Of a DNA stretch of 64,000 nt, positions 39,833 through 64,000 are shown piece by piece (within the stretch, counting starts at the first letter, position 1; each line of letters starts with the position of its first letter). The notes beneath the pieces were generated by a model that was not told the DNA's origin, ran no database searches, and saw only the letters and a list, made by a program, of their open reading frames with translations. The stretch spans positions 702,001 through 766,000 of the forward strand of contig BROG01000072.1 in the NCBI GenBank assembly GCA_030159075.1, in the 5' to 3' direction. Source of the DNA: Atrina japonica. Lineage: Eukaryota > Mollusca > Bivalvia > Pterioida > Pinnidae. A program made the position numbers and the translations under genes.

Positions 39833-42420
39833 TTAAGTCATATTAAATCAAGCTAGTGCACAATAGTCCTTAACATTATAACCTATAGAAAAACCAATAG
39901 TTTGTGTGAAAAAGCTTATTTTTTAAGTCAGAAAATTTCTGAACATTATAATACATGTACATCAAATGCATCTGTGATTACAACTATATTTAGTATAATC
40001 TGACAACTTTTGATAATTAAGTACAATGCAAAATAGTATCTTAATTATAATGAAACTATAATGAAACATATGATTAAATGACAAAATTATTCATGAGACC
40101 CCTAGGTCCAAATACACAAATACTCTAGAAACAACTGCAGGGCACTAAGTGGACTTTAGCAGATATATACATGCAGCTGAACTAGGTCCAAGTCCATATA
40201 TCTGACTTGGGACAGGCATATGAAAAATAATTCAAAATGTGGAAGAATTTAGTCAACAGAAAGGCTCCTATCTAATCATTATCTGTATACTAAATTTAAA
40301 ATATTTGATAAAAACCTGGAAAACCACTACATCTTAGATCCATAAATGTTATACTGAACAATTGTGATCAAAATTTTTCTGATATCAATAGTGGATATCT
40401 GCGGAGAAGTGTATCCATTTAACTTCATAGAACAGGAGAGACTGGGCAATCATCTAATTTCAGTTTTAAATCCATTGTGACAATGATCTATGAAGTTCTG
40501 AAATTAAATGCTTGACACGTGCATACCCAGAGTAAACATGGTTTGATGCAGATAGTTTAGGAAAGTATTTGATTCTGCTATTTTCAGTGTGTCTGTTTTA
40601 GTACTAGAGTTACATAGTATCACAATATTTGAAATATATCATAATTCTAATATCACATTATTTAAATTTTTATCATAATTCAAACTAATTGGAGTGGAGA
40701 CTTATCATACATGTATGTGAAGTGGGAACAAAGAGATAGGTGAGGTGATTTGGACTACAATTTGTATAGTCTACAAACATTGTATTTGGAAGTTAAAAAT
40801 AACTTAAAGCTGTCATCATAACTTTTAAAGAAATTTTGAATTCGAAAAAAAATTATAATGCTTTTGAAACACCCCTAATTTATTATTTCACAGGCAGACA
40901 TTTTTGTTAAATGTTATCAATAGAAATTTGTTCACAATTCCGCTATAAAAGACGAGACCGCAGAACGACCGTTATTTCACACCTGTACTCCAAAAGCGAA
41001 ACAATGGACAGATGACATGTTATCAAAACATATACTTTACTCAAATCATAAACATTCCGCATTAATTTTTACATCAAATACTTCAATAATGATACGCAAT
41101 AAATAGATTTTATAATAAGTTTTAAATTCATTATTTTATTATCCGTAAAATAATTTGCACTTTCAACATAAAGATAAATAAAATTTTACCAGTAATCTGC
41201 ACCCTTTCGTTATACTGTTTACATAGCGTCACACATTCTGGTGAACTCTGGTAAAGTTAGCAGTCGGGTCGCGCGTACCTGATCAATGACAAGGTACTCC
41301 TCATATTTTAAGAAATATGACAACAAATAAACGTTATGAGAGACATAGCTGAGAAACATTGCTGTCAAATTTTTCGAAATCGCCGCAAGTGGTCCTGTAA
41401 AACGAGCCGAGTGTTCGAATTTATATTTCCGATTTGACCTTGGTATGACTTGTCTTTGATTCGTTATTTTGGAAGTGAGGATATTCACACCATAACAGGT
41501 GGTCTGAGCTCCTGTTTGTGTATAATTTTACGATTTTCTCATGGGGAATTTGGAATTATGTTTGATATTCTCATGTTTAAGCTGATTTATTACATGTTTG
41601 TGAACTGTACATTTATATTAGCCGGCTGAATGTCCAGATAGTGTAAATGAACTTTGTTTATATCAATATATATTTCCGACATGTAGGTGAGTTATACTCA
41701 AGCTTCTTGACTTCACACGTTTGTTCTATGCGACTGTAGTTAGACAATGACGACTGATTTTGCAAACTCGCCTTTTATATCGGTTGTGGAGGCTTGTTTC
41801 TGTTCAGAAAATATGGACAAATATGGCAACCAATGGAAGTAAAACACTGGGGATGTTTAAAAAACGATATTATTATTTTCTTAATTTGCTTTAATTGGTT
41901 TAAAAGTTGAGATGACAGCTTTAAAATTGTGACAGAATCTCGGCCTAAGAAATGTACAGCATTATTGTGCCTTATTTTTGTCATCAAACTCTTGATTGAA
42001 CCACTTAATAATAATAAACAAAGATAAACAAAATGTGATGATATCTATCATAGATAACCCCCTTTTTCCATTATTATTATTTTATTTATTTTTATTTTAC
42101 CCTCTTACAATCTTTTCTTACTTAATCTTTCTTACTATCCCTATAAAACCCAGACATATAAAAGGTATGTACTGGTCCAGTATATGTATGTATGTATATT
42201 TGTATGTATGTATATATGTACTAGTATATACCATGAAATGCATGGTGCCTATAGATATGGGACGAACTACATGTTACATATGGACAATTTGTATATACAT
42301 ATGCCAGTTGTTGGTATAGCTGTATATATAGCTGAACATCTTATGTTCAATACTTTGACACAATTTGATATTGACACTTGTGAAAATGTTTCGCTGGAAG
42401 TTAAATTCACTAATTATTTT
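39830..42420. other. no gene recognised
   Basis: About 2.6 kb of AT-rich sequence. A minus-strand open frame at 41488-41219 (89 codons) has no recognisable motif and no supporting signals. Confidence 0.45.
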
Positions 42421-42439
42421 TTAAAGTTTTACATTATAT

Positions 42440-44310
42440 ATCTCCAAGTAGTTGTATCCAGTTTTGGAATCATTTCCAGTATTCATTTGAAAATGTTATT
42501 AATTATAATCCAAATATTGTCATGGGTGGTGATATTAATATTGAAATGTTGACAAAAAAGTCGCACAGAATTTTTATATACTTAACCAGTATCAATTCAC
42601 TAATGTTATACACGCTCCAACACGTATAGGTGACACACAGTCTTCTTCACTTGACCCAATTTTAGTAAGAGAGTGTTCGGTGGGTTTATCGTCTATCTTA
42701 GATATTGATCGTAGTATATCTGATCATAATGCGACCGAAATTGAAATTCTTACAAATTGTACTTTCTCTAACACTTTTAAAAAAGAGATTTGGCTGTATT
42801 GTCAAGCAGATTTTATGTCTTTTAATAATGATATTTCCGAAATTGATGGGAGATCAGTATTAAATGATAATGCTGAAATACCTTGTGAAACATTTACAAA
42901 TAAATACATTGAAATAGCACATGAACATATACCGACAAAATCAATAAGCATAAGGGCGAATGATAAACCTTGGTTTAATTCAGACCTTAAAAGGGAATTT
43001 CGGAAAAGAGAAAGACTGATGAAAAGGGCTAAATTAATTAACACTGAAACAGCAATGAATAATTAAAAACGGCATAGAAACTTCATATTATGAAAAATGT
43101 GAAAGAAGCATATTATATGGATGTTAACAGTCATAATTGATAAATTTTAATGATCAGAAAGAGTTTTTGGGCATTAGTAAAGGCTATAACAAAATCATGA
43201 GGTTCAATTGATAAACCACTTACAAATGACACTGAAGTAGATGATGAAAGTAAAGCTAGGTTAACTTACTTAATAGATACTGACATTTCAACAATAAATG
43301 ATAATGATATAGAAATTCCAGATTTCTGTAGTAGAATTAATAAAACTATTTCAAACTTTGATATTTTACAAAATGATATTATTGATGTACTTAAATCCCT
43401 TAAACTAAGGCTTCGGGATTAGATAAAATAAGTCATCAGATGTTAAAAAATACTGCAAACACAGTAAGTTTGCCATTATCTGTTATATTTCGAAAGTCAC
43501 TCGAACAATTAGTATCCCCAGCCATTTGAAAAAAGGCTAACATTGTGTCTCTTTTTAAGAAAGGTGACCAACACCATCCTAGTAATTATAGACCTATTTC
43601 GTTACTTAGTACTGTGGGTTATGTTTTTTGAAAGAATAATTCAGAAACATCTTAATAATTATATGCCTGAAAATAAATTATTATATCATGTACAATCTGG
43701 ATTCCTCCCAGACAATTCAACTGTGTGTCAACATTTAGAAATCTTTCATAATATATGTATGAATAAGGAAAACAAGAAAAATACGTGTTTAATTTTTCAT
43801 GATGTGTCAAAAACTTTTGACAAAGTTTGGCACTTTGGTCTCCTGCAAAAATTACAGACGTATGGTGTTAACGGAAAGGAAATCTCTTTTCTCTTTTATA
43901 AAATATTGGTCTTATAGACAGCAGAGACTGATAGACAGCAGACTGTTTTTGTAAATTCGTATACTGATTTTCTGTCAGCTAGTGCAGGAGTTCCCCAGGG
44001 GTCTGTCTTGGGTCCTGTTTTATTTCCAATTTTTATAAATGATACAGCGGACAATTATTCAAGTGTACCAAGACTCTTTGCTGACGATACTTCTATGTAG
44101 GCATCTTCTGATGATAAAAATGATAGAATTAAATCTAAACAATGATAAGAAAATTCTAAAAGAATGGTCTGATAAGTGGTTACTAACCTTTAATCCTTCA
44201 AAAACAGAAGTCTTGCATTTTAGTGCTAATAATTCACATGAACATATTGAACTAATGTTGATGGTACAACATTACATAATACCAGTGAACATAAACATTT
44301 AGTATTGACG
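42440..44310 (+). mobile_element. CR1/Jockey-like LINE, decayed
   Basis: The endonuclease end has Met-Gly-Gly-Asp-Ile-Asn (about 42522) and Ser-Asp-His-Asn-Ala-Thr (about 42720). The best frame, 42680-43066, adds Asn-Asp-Lys-Pro-Trp-Phe. The RT follows with a Gln-Ser-Gly-Phe block (43690), a Phe-Asp-Lys-Val-Trp block (43818), Ala-Gly-Val-Pro-Gln-Gly-Ser-Val-Leu-Gly-Pro (about 43985) and the catalytic Phe-Ala-Asp-Asp (44080). Multiple frame changes and stops make it inactive. Confidence 0.8.
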
Positions 44311-45910
44311 TTTATGTCTAGTGGTAAGTGGTCGTCCCACACGACGTGCGTTTTATTATCTGTACAATTTTTTTTTTGATAACTTTCAAAAGAATTGGGT
44401 CTAATTTGTATCATCATCATTTCTTTACTTTTTCTCTTTGTTGAAAGTTTACTTGAAAATTGTTAAACAAGCATTGTATATACCGCCATCTGTGACACAT
44501 TTTGTTTGTTATCATATTAGGGAGAGGATACAAATAATATGATAAAACTTATACCCAATCCCATTCTATTAATGAAATAAAATGTGTTAAAATAACTTGT
44601 TGGTTTATATATATATATATGATGGATACATGATGTATGTATGTATATATTTACATTCAGTCAGCAGTACAGGACTTTATTTTGTCGTCAGGGAGGTTTT
44701 AGTGGTCTCTTATGCAGGTCCCCCATTACTATGTCCCACATCCTATCCCCCTTCTCGGCCACTCATGAAATTTATTGAGTATAAAATCTGCTAATGTTGT
44801 AAAACGTGTTGCCCAATCCTATTCAATGTATATATTAAATAAAATGTGTTTAATCTAATCATGTATGCATATGTACACATCTGTTTGTATATCTGTGTAA
44901 GCAATGTTTGATGTACATGTCTATGGTTGAACCCAGGGCCCCAATCCTGGCAACCATAGTATTTAAGTAAGTTATGTCTTGGGAATAAAAAAAAATGTTT
45001 GCGTTGACAAAACAATTTTGTTGTACATGCAATTAGATTCGAGTCAAATATTATCTTTGTACTTTTTTCTTTAACCGAAATTTTATCAGGTTTGTCATCA
45101 GTGTTACCTTCTTGCTATGTAGACAGTTTCTTCCTCTTATTTAAATGTTGTTGGACTTGTTGTTTTGTGTTGTTTTTATCATAGTATTAACTTCTAAAAC
45201 CAGATTATTTATTACTTTAGTTTCATTTTGAAATTTTGCGCTAATTACATGTACTTTTGAATCTTGAAGTTGGGAACATGAAAATAGGCTAAAACTTGTT
45301 TACGTTGCCTTATGGGTAAGTGGTACCGTATTACCCTATTAAGATGTATTTTTGGTAGTGTCGATGAGCTATGAAAATGAAGCACAGCTGTCTAGTTATT
45401 TAATGTTATCCGCCAATCTTTTAATTAGCCAAACATTTGGAGATACAATAGCAAAATTATGACGTGGCATATACAAATATGGAGCTTGTAATTATCACTT
45501 TGTTCAAGTAGTGAAAGAGAGGAAGGTTTGTTTTCTTATTTTCAAGAAAATGTTTTGCTATTTTTGATTCATTGTTATTTTTCAGTTTGAAATTGTTATT
45601 ATTGCTCAGACAAAATTTTGTGAATGCTGTTTCCTGTTTTATGAGAATTTTATTTTGAAAAATGTAAAAATGGAATATTTGCTTATTTTTCATGAGTAAC
45701 ATTTTTACTTCATGGCTTGAGGCAGAAGAATAGTATTTCACACGAGTGCGTAAATCTGCAAATATACTCTGTTTATTTCCTGAGCCCCTTGTACTGCTGT
45801 ATGACGTACTTATCTACGTATATGGCAATAAAATTTAATTACCGCTAATATTTCAAATTTAAGTTGTCCACGGCAAGTTATTGTAGCTTTATATCAACAT
45901 TCATTAGTTA
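44311..45910. other. no gene recognised
   Basis: AT-rich. A short TATG-type repeat near 44610-44650. No supported exon or RNA gene. Confidence 0.4.
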
Positions 45911-45917
45911 ATCTAAG

Positions 45918-46073
45918 TTGTTTATATGTTGTTTAATTTTGTTAAAACGGGCAATTCCTACTAAAATATGCGAACATGACGTATTTTTGCCAAGTCCCCA
46001 AACAGATTTGTTTCAAGACAATCAATACCAGATGGTTAATCTATTTCAGAGTAACAGAGCAGTAATTGGTAAG
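45918..46073 (+). other. candidate upstream exon of the cytokine receptor
   Basis: An open frame with a hydrophobic start, then a Cys-containing segment, closes at a good donor (ATTG/GTAAGA, exon end 46073). It lies upstream on the same strand, but its 3' phase does not fit the exon at 48805, so at least one exon between them would be needed. I found none. A tentative call. Confidence 0.25.
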
Positions 46074-46274
46074 AAAGATACATTTCCATTTGATGAGCAA
46101 AATGTACCCCCTCCAAAATATATATTATTATGAACCAATCTTGTACTATCTGATTAGTTAGATAAATCCTATCTGTGTTGTATTTATTTTGACGGCGACT
46201 ATCCTTGACAATGGACAGTATTCCTAAATAATACTTTTCCCTGCAGTATTATAATATACACTACTGTTATTTAG

Positions 46275-46335
46275 GGCCTCCTTGGTCGAGTGGTTAGAAC
46301 ATCGCGTTTTAAGGTAAGGTTTGCATGTTCGGGAG
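46275..46335 (+). repeat. tRNA-like A-box segment (SINE head)
   Basis: TGGTCGAGTGGTTAGAACAT resembles the A-box arm of a Leu/Ser-type tRNA. No convincing B box follows. Confidence 0.4.
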
Positions 46336-46339
46336 AATT

Positions 46340-48385
46340 TTTTTTCATATATTATACAAAACTGAACACAATGTTATACCTCAATCAGTAAAAATATACA
46401 TAATTATGAAAAATTTTCACTGTAATGTTTTAAATTGGAAAATGGTTGCCATAGCAACTAAAAATATATAAATGACCCTTTTCACGTGCTATAAATAGCA
46501 ATTATATTTTGCGATATTTTAAGAAAAATCAATAATCTGAATATTGTCCTTTCGAAAGCATAGCAAATCTGCGTTATTAAATGTATGAATAATACTGCAT
46601 TACATTTCCACATTATGATAGTTTGAATATTGAAAAGAATATACCCAGACTAATATTGTTCAAAACTAAATTTAAAGGGACAATTTGTGCTTAAAACAAA
46701 AATAAATTATTTATCTTGAATATTTAAAAAAAAAAATAGTTATATAATAAGAAAAATCCGAGATACGGCCATTTCATTGCGGTAGAATACCGGCTTATTG
46801 AAGCGTCCATACAAGAAGCCAGCGCTTTCTGCTGTTCGTGACGCAGGTAACACCGTTCCGTTCGTATACACCACGTACGTACTTGCTTACAGGTTCCGAG
46901 TCGCTTTTTAATCATGATATAAAATTAATTTTTTTCATTATCATTACACCGAGTGACTGCCCATGGGTTATCTCTTTATAAATCAAACTTTGATTTTCCG
47001 ACATCCAAGGGATATACGAAATCTGAAAGTCGGTGTTTACTGTCCAGGGTTTTAACGGGGGCGGGGCACAAGACGTGGCCGGTAATCCCATAAGCGATGA
47101 TAAAAAAAGAAATAGACACTGTTTCTTTCAAATGAATAGTAATATACTATAGGGTGAAAATAAAGGATCCTTTTTTTATGATTTATTAAAATCAAAGAAA
47201 ATTGTATTAGACTAACAATATATTGTAAAACGACCAAAGTTTAATCCCAAATCTTAAAAATGTGCTGTTGATGCGAAAATATGTTTAAATGGCTCTCTAG
47301 TTGCTTTACATGAAGATTTTTGCTAAGTAATTTCACTAAATGGAACATTATGGCAAACTTTTGAACAAGTACTGTAGATTTGGAATATAAACGGGAATTC
47401 CGTCAGCTATTTTTAGCACCATATTGAAGCTAAACAAAATTATGAAAATGACTTCGCATGGATTTGAACTGTCAGACTAAAACAAACAGACAATATTAAA
47501 TTTACATGAAATGGATTTACTGATCAAAAGAAAGTGAAAATTTTCGATGTATCCAAAACCAACCCTTTAATGACAACCGGAATATAGAAAATAAACATCA
47601 AAACGGACAGAAAAAATCACGAGTGCACGGAGTGACAGTTTGCTATCCAGGTCCAAGATCGCCGCGATCTTTGAGAGTGAATTTCTCATAAAGGAACCGG
47701 TGGTATTGTGCTTGTTGAAGGTAATATTAAGAAGAAAGAAAATAATAAAGTTTCTGATGAATTTTTATGACCAGTTGTGGCGAAGGATTTCAGAAATCCT
47801 GTAGATCTCTGAGGATGATAACTGTTCCGTGGATGTGTCTGGAAAGTCTCGGACCTCTTACTCAGACTGGTGGTCAAACTCAGATTCTACCGGACCTCGA
47901 TATTAAAGAACAAATATGGAGAAATACTTAAAATCAATCTACGCAACTATGACTCATTTGCGTTCTTGAAATTAAGTCGACATTACATTCACTTATTTTA
48001 AAACAACGCAAAAAATATATTTTTCGGTATATGCATTGTACTTTTTTAAGTTTATGACGTGAATAATAATAAACATAAATTTAGGTAAGTCTATTGAAGA
48101 ACACGTTTAAGAAAAGTACTAAATCCTGTCTCCAATAAAACCATTTACCTCGAATTATCACCATACCTGTTAACCAGATTCGTCCAGTTAATTGTAATCA
48201 AAATAAGTGTGTATTTCCTTTTCGTTAAAAAATGCAGGACGCTGTTATAAACCAATTGTAGTTTTCTCGTATATTTGAACTTTCTCGTTGATTTATATTA
48301 AATTGGACCTTCCTTAAAGGTTAAGTTTCTCGTAGCTCTGATATCGTGGGTACATTTATATTGTGGTTAGTATGGTACCAATAGA
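46340..48385. other. no gene recognised
   Basis: AT-rich sequence; I could not find the exon expected between 46073 and 48805. Confidence 0.4.
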
Positions 48386-48388
48386 TTA

Positions 48389-48711
48389 AAGGAACATTAG
48401 CTGTGGGTTTTTTTTTCAAAAACATTTCCCCTCTTTTTGACTTCTTAGATTGATATACAATAACAAACTGTTATAAACATAGGTATAAACTCTCTTAAAT
48501 TTCTATATATTTTGTGAAAATTGCTTGAGAAAAATAGGTTTGGCACTTTATTCAAGTGCAATTGATTATTAATAACTCAACCTTGTTTTCACAAAATATA
48601 TAGGAATATGTGTTTTATGACTGTGTATCGTTTTATTTGTTATTGTATATCAAGTACAAGTAGTAAAAGTAGAAAAATGGAATATTCTGGTAAACACGGC
48701 TAATTCCCCTT
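48389..48711 (+). mobile_element. MITE with TA-type target site, copy 1
   Basis: The ends are inverted: AAGGAACATTAGCTGTG on the left, complement of AAGGGGAATTAGCCGTG on the right. The interior holds an inverted pair around CTATATATTTTGTGAAAA. Flanked by TA on the left and TG on the right, probably a mutated TA. Homologous to 58332-58678. Confidence 0.75.
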
Positions 48712-48804
48712 TGTTAATAGTTAGTGATTAGTAATGATATAGTTATGACAATGTTATCATTTTACTTCAAAGACAAATTTATGCAAATGAATTCTTAATT
48801 TTAG

Positions 48805-62560
<13,756 letters not shown>

Positions 62561-63010
62561 GTATGTATAGATTTTTAAATTATTAATGTGACCCCGAGGT
62601 CGAAGATAATGTCAATGGGTATACTCCCCCCCCCGTTTATTTGTTTGTTTGTTTCTCTGTTTAAAACCATTTTGTTTCCATGTGACTTTATTTTCTTTCG
62701 TCAAATTTTCATAAAACTGTGTATGTTATTTAATATCAGTAAGATATACGCTGAAATACGCTGACGATTGATATTCCTGCCATCCAAAACTATAAATGTT
62801 TCCTCGAACATTATTCACATTCTATGATTTCATAAATTCGATATAATAACAAGCTTTTTGCAACCAGGTATTTTTTAAATCATTTTATTTGTAATAAAAC
62901 GTCCATTTTGGTAGCTTCCTTGCCTTTGACGTTTAAACGTAAACCATATTTATTTGCGTAATTCGTAGTGTAATACAATTGTCCAAATAACAGATATTAT
63001 TATTGATGAG

Positions 63011-63112
63011 CCTATAATTGCCCCCTACATGTCAAATCAGTACCAAGTGAAATTACAAACTTGGAGGAAGTAGACAAAAACTATAATAATTATAGTTCCA
63101 TTGCTTTCACCG
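63011..63112 (+). other. candidate cytoplasmic exon of the cytokine receptor
   Basis: An open 33-codon stretch with a Val-Pro-Ser-Glu segment, acidic residues and several Tyr ends at a good donor (ACCG/GTATGT). Its 5' phase does not match the membrane exon, so an intermediate exon would be needed. Tentative. Confidence 0.3.
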
Positions 63113-63589
63113 GTATGTGACTAACAATTTAGGCGCCGTTGATAAACGAAACAACATCACATGAAATTTAGTGACCAACATATTTCATTCAAGAGAAGTA
63201 AGTATTTCTTAACTCTTGTAGATCTTACCTAGGTTATTGTACTTAAGTCTAAAACATCCAGGATAGGTTGCTTGCCTTGGACGAGGGTTTGGGCCCAACA
63301 TAGTCGGTTGGTGTGTACATTAAAAAGAAGCCCAACAGTCATTGACGGCCACGTGTCTTTTGGAGCCCGAATGGGTGCTAGTTCCCTTTCGTTCACTAGC
63401 ATTTTGCAGCGTCACGTGGGAATGGTTCTTTTCTAGATTGGTTAAAACTGAATTATTTCATAAGTCAATTATCTTAATATTGATGAAAACTTATATTTAC
63501 TGCTTACGTGCTTGCCTTTAATCTTTAATTTTGACATCTAAACCTTTAGACTTGTCGCCACGATCCTCAGATAATTCCTTACAATTTTC

Positions 63590-63960
63590 TAAATTATCTT
63601 AGTATACAAAATGTTAATCAGTTTTGAGTTATTGATCCATTTGTATAAAACTACCCTGTGGCAATTGATGTGCCCGGTAAAACGTCGTTTAAAACATATT
63701 TCGTCTTCATTCAAAAACTTACTAAATGTTGTCTCTACAATCATGCATGGCAAATCTGAAATAAATCTCACCATTGGTTCATGAAAGGATTTTTAACGAT
63801 ATGCCCATTAATTGTCATTCCAAGTTTCATCTAGAGCCTATATCGGTCCTAGGTCATTTTCAATCTCAAAACTTTATGTGGCTTTACATGAGTATAGTGC
63901 CAGACAAGTTTGATTGAAATTTACCCATTTGCTCTTCAGAAGCACAAGATGTAATAATAA
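63590..63960 (+). repeat. dispersed repeat G copy
   Basis: Contains AATCAGTTTTGAGTTATTGA, TCATTTTCAATCTCAAAACTTTATG-type blocks split by changes, and the ACATGAGTATAGTGCCAGAC end, collinear with 7900-8260. Confidence 0.7.
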
Positions 63961-64000
63961 GTTAATAATGCTTTACGACAGAACTAATACGATTGCAGTA

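Noticed and set aside
41219..41488. 89-codon minus-strand frame as a gene
   Set aside because: No recognisable motif, no promoter or splice support; length is within chance for AT-rich sequence of this size.

Overview
The window is animal genomic DNA, most likely from a marine bivalve mollusc. It is AT-rich, has intron-split genes with GT/AG borders, and is packed with retroelement debris, long (CT)n, (AT)n and (GT)n microsatellites and SINE-like repeats with central domains typical of bivalves. The species cannot be named from the sequence. All gene calls were read by eye; no database search or folding program was run.

Layout. (1) 1-4265: compact small genes and relics. A broken BIR (inhibitor-of-apoptosis type) frame is followed by a broken two-knuckle CCHC zinc-finger frame. 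Then come four short unrecognised genes in two divergent pairs, at about 2587-4264. Each of the four ends in a textbook replication-dependent histone 3' stem-loop plus a purine-rich downstream element, yet none encodes a recognisable histone. (2) 4600-21500: minisatellites, a DIRS-type fragment, several reverse transcriptase (RT) copies of Penelope-like type, SINEs, and a repeat carrying a complete hammerhead ribozyme motif (11781-11824). (3) 21504-25828, minus strand: a five-exon class A GPCR gene, predicted 507 aa. (4) 25985-34966: a local duplication of the 5' half of an L1-like LINE, bordered by (TA)n tracts. (5) 34970-44310: three decayed LINEs, one interrupted by a 1 kb palindrome-rich element. 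(6) 48805-62560 and beyond, plus strand: at least eight exons of a gp130/Domeless-like class I cytokine receptor. Its introns carry MITEs, hammerhead-bearing tandem repeats and RT tails. The gene runs off the right edge before its cytoplasmic region is complete.

The two solid host genes are independent: one is an orphan-type GPCR, the other a JAK/STAT-type cytokine receptor. Everything else is mobile or decayed, except possibly the small-gene cluster at the left end. The most unusual items are the histone-style 3' ends on non-histone genes, the hammerhead-bearing repeats, and an RT-associated 3' tail that recurs about a dozen times with a conserved hairpin.
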